A stretch of 64,000 bases of DNA, from positions 124,001 through 188,000 of the forward strand of contig CBINHC010000009.1 of assembly GCA_966250385.1 (NCBI GenBank), in the 5' to 3' direction. The translations under genes and the position numbers were made by a program. The stretch's first letter is position 1; the number at the start of each line of letters is the position of its first letter. The DNA comes from DASWTL01 sp966250385 (GTDB lineage Bacteria > Bacteroidota > Bacteroidia > Sphingobacteriales > Sphingobacteriaceae). Positions 18,942-26,102 of this stretch are shown one piece after another. Under the pieces are notes generated by a model. That model was not told where the DNA came from. It saw nothing but the letters and a program-made list of their open reading frames with translations, and did no database searches.

Positions 18942-19766
18942 ATGAAAAGATATCTAATTCTCCTGTTCACCATAGTCGTTTTCGCTTCATGTGAAGATGT
19001 CATCGATATGGAAGTCCAAAAAGGAAAAGATGCCCTTGTTGTCGAAGGTTGGATCACCGATCAACCATCAGGTAACTTTGTAAAGCTTTACTACACGGTA
19101 CCCTACTTCGACCGGCCGGAATATGAGGCGGTTCGCAATGCTATCGTGCAGGTATCCGATGATGCCGGCAATACCGAAACCTTACTGGAAACCGAACCCG
19201 GGAAATATGCGATAAGCCAGCTGACCGGTGAGGTAGGAAAAACCTATACCCTTAAGATTGAGACGCCCCAGGGTAAATATCAGGCGACTGCCAACATGCA
19301 GCGGCTCAGCTGGGACATTGATTCGGTGACCTATGAGTATAAGAAAAAGTCAATGATGACCGAAAAGGAAGGGTACTATCCGAAGCTGTATGGTAAGGAG
19401 CAGACCGGATCAGGAGACTTTCTGCTGTTAAAAATGACCAGGAATGGCGTGCCGTTAAAAAAAGGGATCGAGCTGAATCTCTTTAGTGACGAATTCGTTG
19501 ACGGGAACTACATCAATGCCGCTGCGCCGTTTATCGATGAGCCGTTCAGGAAGGATGATGTGATCCGTTATGAATTCTGGTCCCTGACCGATGACGCTTT
19601 CCGGTTTTATTCCGACCTCAAGTCACAGATGAATAACGGCGGAATGTTTGCCTCGCCCAATAACAATACACGGACTAACCTTATTAAGACTGAGCCGGGT
19701 TCGCTGGATGTGGTCGGATATTTCGGAGCCTCAAAGGTCATGGTCATCGAAGATTCTGTAAAATAA
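18942..19766 (+). CDS. DUF4249 lipoprotein, receptor partner
   Basis: A 274-aa lipoprotein with lipobox VVFASC (Cys17) and the DUF4249 N-terminal signature (ALVVEGWITDQPSGNFVKLYYT). Beta-rich repeats follow (NAIVQVSDDAGNTETLLE, GKYAISQLTGEVGKTYTL), and the short C-terminal form ends with LDVVGYFGASKVMVIED. These proteins are thought to cap or assist the outer-membrane receptor encoded just upstream. It is the last gene of the two-gene operon: a strong terminator begins 16 bp after the stop. It belongs to a different length class from the remnant at 2269, which has the Cys-containing KPDFW tail. Confidence 0.9.
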   Translation: MKRYLILLFTIVVFASCEDVIDMEVQKGKDALVVEGWITDQPSGNFVKLYYTVPYFDRPEYEAVRNAIVQVSDDAGNTETLLETEPGKYAISQLTGEVGKTYTLKIETPQGKYQATANMQRLSWDIDSVTYEYKKKSMMTEKEGYYPKLYGKEQTGSGDFLLLKMTRNGVPLKKGIELNLFSDEFVDGNYINAAAPFIDEPFRKDDVIRYEFWSLTDDAFRFYSDLKSQMNNGGMFASPNNNTRTNLIKTEPGSLDVVGYFGASKVMVIEDSVK

Positions 19767-19781
19767 AGCGCACCGCTTTGC

Positions 19782-19825
19782 AAAGCCGGGATACTCCGTA
19801 TGGGTGTCCCGGCTTTTCCTTTTAA
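19782..19825 (+). terminator. Rho-independent terminator of the receptor operon
   Basis: Stem AAAGCCGGGATAC (19782-19794) pairs with GTGTCCCGGCTTT (19804-19816), 13 bp with one G-U, followed by a T-rich stretch. The next promoter (site 3) begins immediately after it. Confidence 0.9.
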
Positions 19826-19827
19826 GA

Positions 19828-19887
19828 AATTTTATAAGTCTTACCGATCGTTCTGTAAAGCCCCCTGACCTGCTGAAGGTAAATTTG
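19828..19887 (+). promoter_or_regulatory. AraC-type operator and promoter, site 3 (Cys-tailed GNAT)
   Basis: Plus strand: half-site AATTTTATAAGT (19828-19839), half-site CGTTCTGTAAAG (19849-19860), then 19 bp and TAAATTTG (19880-19887). It is the only site with a 19-bp rather than 20-bp spacer. Start of transcription near 19893 supports the ATG at 19909. Confidence 0.68.
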
Positions 19888-19908
19888 CAACATCACCAGT
19901 TACCAGTT

Positions 19909-20565
19909 ATGCTTTACTCGATTACAAAACAAGATCACCTTCCCTCTCTGGCACCGGTCCCAGATCTGGTCATCCGGCAGTCTGAAGACCCCGAATTATT
20001 AGCCGGGATTGCCGGGTCAACATCCGATGAGGTCAAAGCGCGTTTCGCAAACCACAATCGCGCATATGTTGCCTTCTTTAAAGGCAGTCCGGCAGCATTT
20101 GGATGGCTGGCTCTTGAGAAAGCCCGGATAGGTGAGCTTAATCACGAATTTATTCTGCCGGCGCAGCATGGATATTTATGGAACTTCAGGACGCTTCCTG
20201 AATTCAAAGGAAAGGGCATATACCCACAGTTGCTGCAGTTCATTATTAATGACAACCAGGCCGCAGTCAGGAGTTACTGGATTATGCATGCACCCGAGAA
20301 TGCGGCATCGAAACGCGGTATCGAGAAAGCCGGCTTCGTCTTTAAGGCCGATGTTTCGTTACTGGACGCGGAAAAAGTCATCTGCAAAGCCGAAGAACAT
20401 CTCGAAGGTGAGATCATTAAGCAAACCTTCGGTTTTACACCGGTGGAGGGCAGTTTAGCATCATGCTGGAATTGCAGCAATCCATACATCAAGAACAGGA
20501 CGGCGTGCTGCTGTACCGCAAAAGGAACAGATTGCTCATTGAATGAGGTCACAGCAATCCATTAG
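19909..20565 (+). CDS. GNAT-family acetyltransferase with cysteine-rich C-terminal tail
   Basis: A protein of about 218 aa. The ATG at 19909 is chosen because site 3 predicts transcription from about 19893, so longer in-frame starts would not be in the mRNA. The GNAT acetyl-CoA fold is seen in YVAFFKGSPAAFGWLALE, the motif-A region FRTLPEFKGKGIYPQLLQFI, and NAASKRGIEKAGFVFKAD. The last 35 residues are unusual: SCWNCSNPY, then ACCCTAKGTDCS, about seven cysteines, suggesting a metal-binding or redox tail. The acceptor substrate is unknown. The second GNAT protein at 21184 also has a CxxCxxC-like segment, and both flank the HMA-AraC regulator locus. Confidence 0.75.
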   Translation: MLYSITKQDHLPSLAPVPDLVIRQSEDPELLAGIAGSTSDEVKARFANHNRAYVAFFKGSPAAFGWLALEKARIGELNHEFILPAQHGYLWNFRTLPEFKGKGIYPQLLQFIINDNQAAVRSYWIMHAPENAASKRGIEKAGFVFKADVSLLDAEKVICKAEEHLEGEIIKQTFGFTPVEGSLASCWNCSNPYIKNRTACCCTAKGTDCSLNEVTAIH

Positions 20566-21183
20566 CGTTTCCCCTTTTTGCGGAAAAAAAGGGCTGTTCA
20601 GGAAAAATAATTACCGGTTCCTCTGCGTCAGGATCCTTTATAAGCTCACGCGCGAAATTCTCCGAATTAATCTATAGACGGCCGCAAATGACGGGCGCTT
20701 CGGCGCGAGCCAGTTTACGGTGCGCAGCAACGAAGTTAATAGTTGCTGTTCTTCGGAGCGGCTCGACCACCAACATGCTGATTCAAGGGATTTACCGAAG
20801 CAGGATCGTATCCGGTTACCCAGCCTGAAACTTCAGAACAAACCTGGAGCCGGTTGTTTCAGACCGAAAAAGCGCTGTTAACCCTTTTCCGGATGATCTT
20901 TTCGCCCGCCATGGGGCGCACTTCCGGTTTGAAACCATGGCTGCTGTAGGACCCATGCAGTTTGGATCCGGAATTTGTGGGACCATGTTGAATATGAATT
21001 ATGGAAAAAGCAGCAGCTGCCATGCCTGAAGAATGACACCTGCATTCATCTCCGTCTGTGGATCGTTCCGCCTCCCGCCCGTGTATTGCAGATCATCAAA
21101 ACCTAATTGAAAAATCGACAAGTACCAGGGCTGACCTGTTACCTGATTTAATCACGATCGTTTAAATTGAAGGCAGCAGGCTG
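20566..21183. other. Intergenic stretch, 618 bp
   Basis: No gene recognised. A hairpin with CCCTTTTT (20572-20579) and AAAAAGGG (20586-20593) lies just after the GNAT stop and may act as its terminator or as a shared terminator. The rest shows short open frames without protein-like features. Confidence 0.5.
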
Positions 21184-21708
21184 TCACCGATATGAATCTG
21201 AGGCGATAAGATTAGTCGTGGAGCTGTCGCAACCGTCATGAACCAGCGTCACCGTAATTTCATTACAACGCCAGCAGCTGCGGCAAGTTGATACATTAAA
21301 TCCATTTTCCAGATATAGCTCGAGCAGTGAACTGTTTTTCATGAACACAATTGTCTCAATCCCCCTCGGTAACGTTTCCTTTACCTTTCCGAGTAGCGTT
21401 TGTTCCAGCCGGCAATGAGAAAAACTATCAGCGATGAATATTCCGATAAGATAATTATCGAAAAACGACGCATAGCCCGCAATCTCCTCTCCCACCCTTG
21501 CTATGATGAAGCTGGCAATCGGAAACATGGTGACGGCCGTCTCATCTTTTTGATAAAGGAGCACTTTTTCGTCAAGGAACGCATTTAGCCGTCGATTGCT
21601 TCGATCAAATATTTCGAGAAGGCGCTGCAGATCGGACGAAGAAACCTCGTCTGAATAGTTCACGGACTGAAGAACAGTCTCTTCCAGTTCAAATTCCATA
21701 CCGCACAT
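21184..21708 (-). CDS. GNAT-like acetyltransferase with CxxCxxC segment
   Basis: A 174-aa protein with a probable GNAT fold: AGYASFFDNYLIGIFIADSF forms the central strands, QTLLGKVKETL the cofactor helix, and SSLLELYLENGF the C-terminal GNAT motif. The glycine-rich acetyl-CoA loop is weak (FSHCRLEQTLL instead of RxxGxG/A), so activity is uncertain. The C-terminal part contains STCRSCWRCNE and another Cys in VHDGCDSS, resembling the Cys-rich tail of the GNAT protein at 19909. It lies 70 bp downstream of the HMA-AraC gene on the same strand, so the two are probably one transcript controlled by site 4. The start is the ATG at 21708; the ATG at 21699 is also possible. Confidence 0.65.
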   Translation of the reverse strand: MCGMEFELEETVLQSVNYSDEVSSSDLQRLLEIFDRSNRRLNAFLDEKVLLYQKDETAVTMFPIASFIIARVGEEIAGYASFFDNYLIGIFIADSFSHCRLEQTLLGKVKETLPRGIETIVFMKNSSLLELYLENGFNVSTCRSCWRCNEITVTLVHDGCDSSTTNLIASDSYR

Positions 21709-21778
21709 ATCGCGTCCCCTGACGCTCTTTTTGAGAAAAATCCCGAGGTTTGAAGGATGTAATACCGACTATAAACGA

Positions 21779-22345
21779 TTAATTTACAGGAGATTCGCCA
21801 TGAGAAGACAGCATTTTCCGATAGTCCGTAGGGCTCATGGCGGTCGTAGCCTTAAACTGACTTGACAGATGGAAAACACTGCTGTAACCGGTCAGGTAGG
21901 CAATTTCAGTTAAAGACAAACTCGTTTTCTTCAGATATTTTTTAACGCGCAGCACCCTTTCCCGAATGATATAAGACTCGAGGCTTGTACCTTCGAGCTT
22001 TGAGAAAAGCATGCTCAGCGAGCTATAGTTCTGATTAAATCGCTCTGCCAAAAACACTGAGATCTTTACCTTGTCATCTGTCCGGTTATCCAGCCATTCC
22101 CCGATGGCGCTTTTCATATCAGCGATCCGCCTTTTATCCGCGCTTTCAATGATCTGAAAATTCAGGGAAGTTATCACGCTGTTGAGCCGGGCAGGACTGT
22201 CCAGCCTGTTCAGGCCGGCGACGGTAACTTTACCCAAACTAATGTCCAACACCGATAAGGAGAGTTCTTCAAGTGATGACTTCAGGACGGTAATACACCT
22301 GTTACATACCATTCCTTTCAATGCAAGAGTTTGAGAATCATTCAT
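21779..22345 (-). CDS. Short AraC-family regulator with N-terminal HMA-like CxxC domain (copy 1)
   Basis: About 188 aa. The ATG at 22345 (MNDSQTLALKG) is chosen because the -7 element of site 4 lies at 22363-22370; longer in-frame starts run through the operator. The N-terminal 75 residues look like a heavy-metal-associated ferredoxin-like fold with MVCNRC (Cys14, Cys17). A linker and helical segment follow, and then the AraC DNA-binding domain (LSLTEIAYLTGYSSVFHLSSQFKA). The CxxC pair suggests Cu+, Zn2+ or another soft metal, or a thiol-redox signal, as inducer. It follows the copper efflux operon but has its own promoter with two identical 16-bp repeats, consistent with autoregulation. It is paralogous to the proteins at 40294 and 40968. 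Confidence 0.85.
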   Translation of the reverse strand: MNDSQTLALKGMVCNRCITVLKSSLEELSLSVLDISLGKVTVAGLNRLDSPARLNSVITSLNFQIIESADKRRIADMKSAIGEWLDNRTDDKVKISVFLAERFNQNYSSLSMLFSKLEGTSLESYIIRERVLRVKKYLKKTSLSLTEIAYLTGYSSVFHLSSQFKATTAMSPTDYRKMLSSHGESPVN

Positions 22346-22362
22346 GACGTAAAACTTTACGC

Positions 22363-22428
22363 CAAAATTGCATAAGAGCAGCGCTTCCCGGCTTATAAAA
22401 TTCCTGATAAAACTTATAAAATTCCTGA
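22363..22428 (-). promoter_or_regulatory. AraC-type operator and promoter, site 4 (HMA-AraC copy 1)
   Basis: The cleanest site. On the plus strand CTTATAAAATTCCTGA occurs twice, at 22392-22407 and 22413-22428, 21 bp apart. Read on the minus strand the half-sites are AATTTTATAAGT and AATTTTATAAGC, followed by 20 bp and CAATTTTG (22363-22370; one mismatch to TAnnTTTG). Confidence 0.8.
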
Positions 22429-22431
22429 AAG

Positions 22432-22469
22432 CGACACACAGCTCAGGGTATTCCCCAAACCATGTGTCG
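22432..22469 (-). other. Inverted repeat between HMA chaperone gene and site 4
   Basis: CGACACA (22432-22438) and TGTGTCG (22463-22469) are perfect inverted arms around a 24-bp loop, just after the chaperone stop. It could form a hairpin at the end of the efflux transcript, but there is no T tract. Confidence 0.3.
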
Positions 22470-22475
22470 AAGAAA

Positions 22476-22679
22476 TCAAAGCCTGGAGCCTGAGAAGCCG
22501 GCCTCACGAAGCGTGTTGATCACTTCATCCTCCGGATATCCGACCACTTCCAGGACTTTCTCCGGTACTTTCAGGTCAACTTCCCAGTTGTCTTCTCCGA
22601 ATTTCGAGTTCAGGGCCGGGGAGATCCTGGCTAAGCAGCCTTCGCATTTGATGTTGGTTTTGAGTTTTACTACCTCCAT
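22476..22679 (-). CDS. HMA-domain copper chaperone (CopZ-like)
   Basis: A 67-aa single heavy-metal-associated domain. The metal loop TNIKCEGCLARISP holds CxxC, followed by the beta-alpha-beta-beta-alpha-beta pattern ending in EDEVINTLREAGFSG. Such proteins carry Cu+ in the cytosol to a P-type ATPase. It is the last gene of the efflux operon, downstream of the copA-like gene and the 2Fe-2S reductase, which fits delivery to the CopA-like ATPase at 23837. The middle of the protein (NWEVDLKVPEKVLEV) is typical of the divergent Bacteroidota chaperones, which use a xxKCEGC loop rather than GMTCxxC. Confidence 0.85.
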   Translation of the reverse strand: MEVVKLKTNIKCEGCLARISPALNSKFGEDNWEVDLKVPEKVLEVVGYPEDEVINTLREAGFSGSRL

Positions 22680-22739
22680 GGTGTTATATAAATTAAAATT
22701 AGTTTACATGTTTGACTGCGCGCCCACAGGCACGCCCGT

Positions 22740-23837
22740 TCAGCCTGACAGGACATCGATGGTAACGCCGTCGTCGTGCGGAAACGCCTGACAGAGAAGA
22801 ACCAGGTTATCTTTGACATCCGTCTCGGTTAATGCGTAATTCCGCTCCATTTTTACGGTACCGGAGATACACCGGGCCCAGCATGTTCCACAGGTACCGG
22901 CCGAGCATGATGCTTTCAACGGCAATCCATGACGTAATGCAGCTTGAAGGATAGTATCCCCCGGCAATACGGATATCAGCGTGCTTACAGTTACCACTTG
23001 GTCATTTGCTTCTTCGGTATAGCTCGAAGCATCTTCCTGCCAGTTGATCAGCACTTCATAAGCCCTGTCCGGTGCCGCGGATACCGGATCTTTAGCGGGC
23101 TGGTGATGAAACGACTCGGTGATCACATGTTCTTCCGGTATGCCCAGACTCGCTAACACACCTAAATAGAGCTCGGTGAGGCTCTGGGGACCGCATACAA
23201 AATAGTATGCGTCGGTATACTGCGCTACCATTTCCTTCAATAGCTTTTTTACCACCAGCCGGCTCAATCTTCCCCTGATTACCCGATCAGAAAGAATGGC
23301 TTCCCCGGCGGTCTCAGAAGACAAAACGTGCACAAGCTGGAGTTCACCGGATGCCGCCAGCCTGGATAAACCATCGCTGAATATGACATCCCCGGCAGTC
23401 CGGTTTGCGTTTATAAGGTGTCTTTTTCGGACAGCCACGTCCTTTTCCCGCAGGAGTGAGTACATGGGGGAAATCCCGCTGCCGCCGGCAAGAAACACCA
23501 GTTCAGCTTTTTCGGGTATTTCCGCGGGCATAATGAAGTTTCCAAAAGGTCCTTCCACCTTCACCACGCCTATTTCCCTCCAGTGGTCGACCAGATAGTT
23601 GCTCATCATACCCTGGGGCACCCTTTTTACGGTGATCGATGGGTACCTGTCAGAAGGGGCAGAAGAAAGGGAGTAGGACCGGCTTACAGGGTCATTTCCA
23701 ACCGAAACCGTGATATTAATGAACTGGCCAGCCAAAAAGCCGAAAACTTCACCTCCGGTGTCGAATTCCATCGTGATGGTATCATTTGTCTCAACCATTA
23801 CGTTCCTGACAGTCCAGAAATAGGGTCCCCTTTTCAT
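22740..23837 (-). CDS. PaaE-like flavin/2Fe-2S oxidoreductase in the copper operon
   Basis: A 365-aa NAD(P)H-dependent reductase with three modules: an FAD barrel (RSYSLSSAP, residues 53-61), an NAD(P) module (FLAGGSGISPMYSLL at about 115-129 and YYFVCGPQSL at about 211-220), and a C-terminal plant-type 2Fe-2S ferredoxin domain with ligand cysteines 311, 316, 319 and 349 in CSAGTCGTCWARC. This is the class IA oxygenase-reductase arrangement of PaaE. Its ATG overlaps the stop of the copA-like gene by one base (TAATG), so the two are translationally coupled, and the HMA chaperone follows. No oxygenase gene is nearby. A role in reducing Cu2+ or supporting a redox step of metal handling is an inference from location only. 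Confidence 0.85.
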   Translation of the reverse strand: MKRGPYFWTVRNVMVETNDTITMEFDTGGEVFGFLAGQFINITVSVGNDPVSRSYSLSSAPSDRYPSITVKRVPQGMMSNYLVDHWREIGVVKVEGPFGNFIMPAEIPEKAELVFLAGGSGISPMYSLLREKDVAVRKRHLINANRTAGDVIFSDGLSRLAASGELQLVHVLSSETAGEAILSDRVIRGRLSRLVVKKLLKEMVAQYTDAYYFVCGPQSLTELYLGVLASLGIPEEHVITESFHHQPAKDPVSAAPDRAYEVLINWQEDASSYTEEANDQVVTVSTLISVLPGDTILQAALRHGLPLKASCSAGTCGTCWARCISGTVKMERNYALTETDVKDNLVLLCQAFPHDDGVTIDVLSG

Positions 23838-26062
23838 TAAAGCCTGATCTTTCTTAACGTGAGGCTGTTGGTCACGACCGAGCAGGAACTTAAGGCCATG
23901 GCAGCACTGGCTATCATGGGATCCAAAAGAAAGCCGTTATAGGAGTACAGCACTCCTGCAGCCAATGGAACACCAAGAATATTGTAAATGAAGGCCCAGA
24001 ACAGATTCTGCCGGATCGTCTGAACAGTTTTCCGGGAGAGAACCAGGGCCTTGGCAATTGCCTGCAGGTCGGACGTAATGAGAGTGATCTTCGCCACGTC
24101 GATCGCTATTTCCGAGCCTTTCCCCATAGCAATACTTACATCGGCCTGCGCCAGGGCATGAGAATCGTTTATGCCATCCCCCACCATAGCGACCACCCGG
24201 CCTTTTGATTGCAGATCCTTGATAAACGCTGCTTTGTCTGCAGGTAGCATTTCCGCATGAACCCCAGCGATCCCCACCTCCTGTGCGATCCGATTGGCGG
24301 TGGCTTCATTATCGCCGGTGAGCATGAAAACCTCAATTCCCATCCGCTTTAGTTTGCTGATAGCCGGTAATGATCCCGGCTTCACCCGGTCTGATATAGA
24401 AATGACCGCCAGTACCTGGTCAGAATCGGCGAAATACACGACAGTATTCGCCTGCCGCTGGAGTAGATCTGCCTGAACCGCCAGCCGTTCATCAAGATTG
24501 ATCCGGTTACGGTCAATTAATTTCCTGTTTCCGACATAATAGGTTTGGTTCCCGTAGGAACCCCTGATTCCATGTCCTGTTACGCTTTCAAAGTCGTATA
24601 CCGGCACGACGGAAGCTGAGGGCGCCAAATGATTGACGACCGCTGAGGCTAACGGATGTTCTGAAAGCAGCTCTAAGCTGTAAAGGAGACTTCGGCTGGC
24701 CGTATCTGCATCCGGATGCCAATGGCACCCGGTAACCTCCGGTCTTCCTTCGGTGATAGTTCCGGTTTTATCCAGGATCACGGTATCCACCTTGTGTCCC
24801 AGCTCAAGACTTTCGGCATCCTTAATCAGTATGTTATTTTCGGCTCCCTTTCCCACTCCGACCATAATGGCGGTAGGCGTCGCCAGCCCCAGGGCACACG
24901 GACAGGCGATCACCAAAACAGTTACGGACGTAAGCAGCGCATGGGTAAATGCATCTTCGCCTCCCAGCAGTAACCAGCAGAAAAACGTAAGGACGGAGAT
25001 ACCGATCACAGCCGGAACAAATATACCGGCAATTTTATCGACCAGTTTTTGCACCGGCGCCTTACTACCCTGGGCCTCCTGCACCTTTTTTATAATATGT
25101 GCCAATAACGTATCACTTCCGACTTTCTCCGCTTCAAATTGAATCGTTCCTTTCTGGTTGATCGTCCCGGCAAAGACCTTTTCAGACACCCTTTTCTTTG
25201 CTGGCACAGGCTCACCAGTTATCATGCTTTCATCAATGTAGGTAAATCCCGAGGTGATAACTCCATCGACTGGTATACGGTCGCCCGGCTTGATCAGGAT
25301 CAGACTTCCCGCTGTGACTTCCGCGACAGAGACTACCTTTTGCTGGCCGTCAACCAGCAATGTAACCACCTGAGGCTGCAGCCCGATCAGCTTACGGATT
25401 GCATTTGAGGTATTCGATTTCGCCCGCTCTTCCAGCCATTTACCGATCGAAATAAATGCGACCACCACAGCGGCTGCTTCAAAATAAACGTGCGCATGCA
25501 ATCCACGTGAATGCCAGAACTCGGGTGTTACTGTATTGAATGCGCTGAACAGAAAAGCTATACCGGTGCTCAGTGCTACCAGGGAATCCATATTGGCCTT
25601 CCGATGTAAGGCCTGTTTATACGCATTGATAAAAAATTGTCGCCCAAACCAGAAGAGCACCGGGACCGTAATTGCAAGTGAGATCCAGTTGCCGAAAGGC
25701 AGGTCCATAAAGAACATCCCGATAATACCGACCGGCAACGCCAGGACAGTAGTCCAGATCGCCCGTTTTTTAACTTCCTGATACTGCTTTTGCTGAAGCT
25801 CTTCCTGCAGCTTCATAGGAGCGTCGGTGCTGATGACCAGATCAAATCCTATTCCCTGCAAGGCGGTCTGCAGTTTTTCCGGTGAAGTCTGCCCGGCGTC
25901 AAAGTTGGTGACCGCCATTTGGGTCGCAAAATTTACGCTGGCGCTGATGACCCCGGGCACTTTTTGCAGCTCTTTCTCGACACTGATTGCACAGGAAGCA
26001 CATGTCATTCCGATCACCGGAAATGACTCTTTGATATTCCCTTGATCATTTCTTAACCCCAT
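23837..26062 (-). CDS. copA: Copper-exporting P1B-type ATPase
   Basis: A 741-aa inner-membrane Cu+ exporter. Visible motifs: one N-terminal HMA domain with GMTCASC (Cys21, Cys24); actuator TGEP (282-285); transmembrane CPC (387-389), diagnostic for Cu+/Ag+ P1B-1 ATPases; phosphorylation site DKTGT with Asp431; HP (469-470); hinge GDGIND (628-633). Hydrophobic helices flank these as expected. Length is normal for the family. It lies 40 bp downstream of the CusA-like gene and is coupled to the 2Fe-2S reductase. Together with the tripartite pump it would move Cu+ from cytosol to periplasm and then out of the cell. A silver role is also possible. Confidence 0.95.
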   Translation of the reverse strand: MGLRNDQGNIKESFPVIGMTCASCAISVEKELQKVPGVISASVNFATQMAVTNFDAGQTSPEKLQTALQGIGFDLVISTDAPMKLQEELQQKQYQEVKKRAIWTTVLALPVGIIGMFFMDLPFGNWISLAITVPVLFWFGRQFFINAYKQALHRKANMDSLVALSTGIAFLFSAFNTVTPEFWHSRGLHAHVYFEAAAVVVAFISIGKWLEERAKSNTSNAIRKLIGLQPQVVTLLVDGQQKVVSVAEVTAGSLILIKPGDRIPVDGVITSGFTYIDESMITGEPVPAKKRVSEKVFAGTINQKGTIQFEAEKVGSDTLLAHIIKKVQEAQGSKAPVQKLVDKIAGIFVPAVIGISVLTFFCWLLLGGEDAFTHALLTSVTVLVIACPCALGLATPTAIMVGVGKGAENNILIKDAESLELGHKVDTVILDKTGTITEGRPEVTGCHWHPDADTASRSLLYSLELLSEHPLASAVVNHLAPSASVVPVYDFESVTGHGIRGSYGNQTYYVGNRKLIDRNRINLDERLAVQADLLQRQANTVVYFADSDQVLAVISISDRVKPGSLPAISKLKRMGIEVFMLTGDNEATANRIAQEVGIAGVHAEMLPADKAAFIKDLQSKGRVVAMVGDGINDSHALAQADVSIAMGKGSEIAIDVAKITLITSDLQAIAKALVLSRKTVQTIRQNLFWAFIYNILGVPLAAGVLYSYNGFLLDPMIASAAMALSSCSVVTNSLTLRKIRL

Positions 26063-26102
26063 AGTTGTATTTGTACGTCATAAATTGTATTGAAAGTTTA
26101 GT

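Noticed and set aside
19804..19908. GTG start at 19804 for the GNAT gene
   Set aside because: It lies inside the receptor-operon terminator and upstream of the predicted transcription start of site 3; the ATG at 19909 fits the promoter and the fold.
20572..20593. Hairpin CCCTTTTT/AAAAAGGG as a firm terminator
   Set aside because: No T tract follows the stem on the plus strand; it may be a shared terminator, but the evidence is thin.
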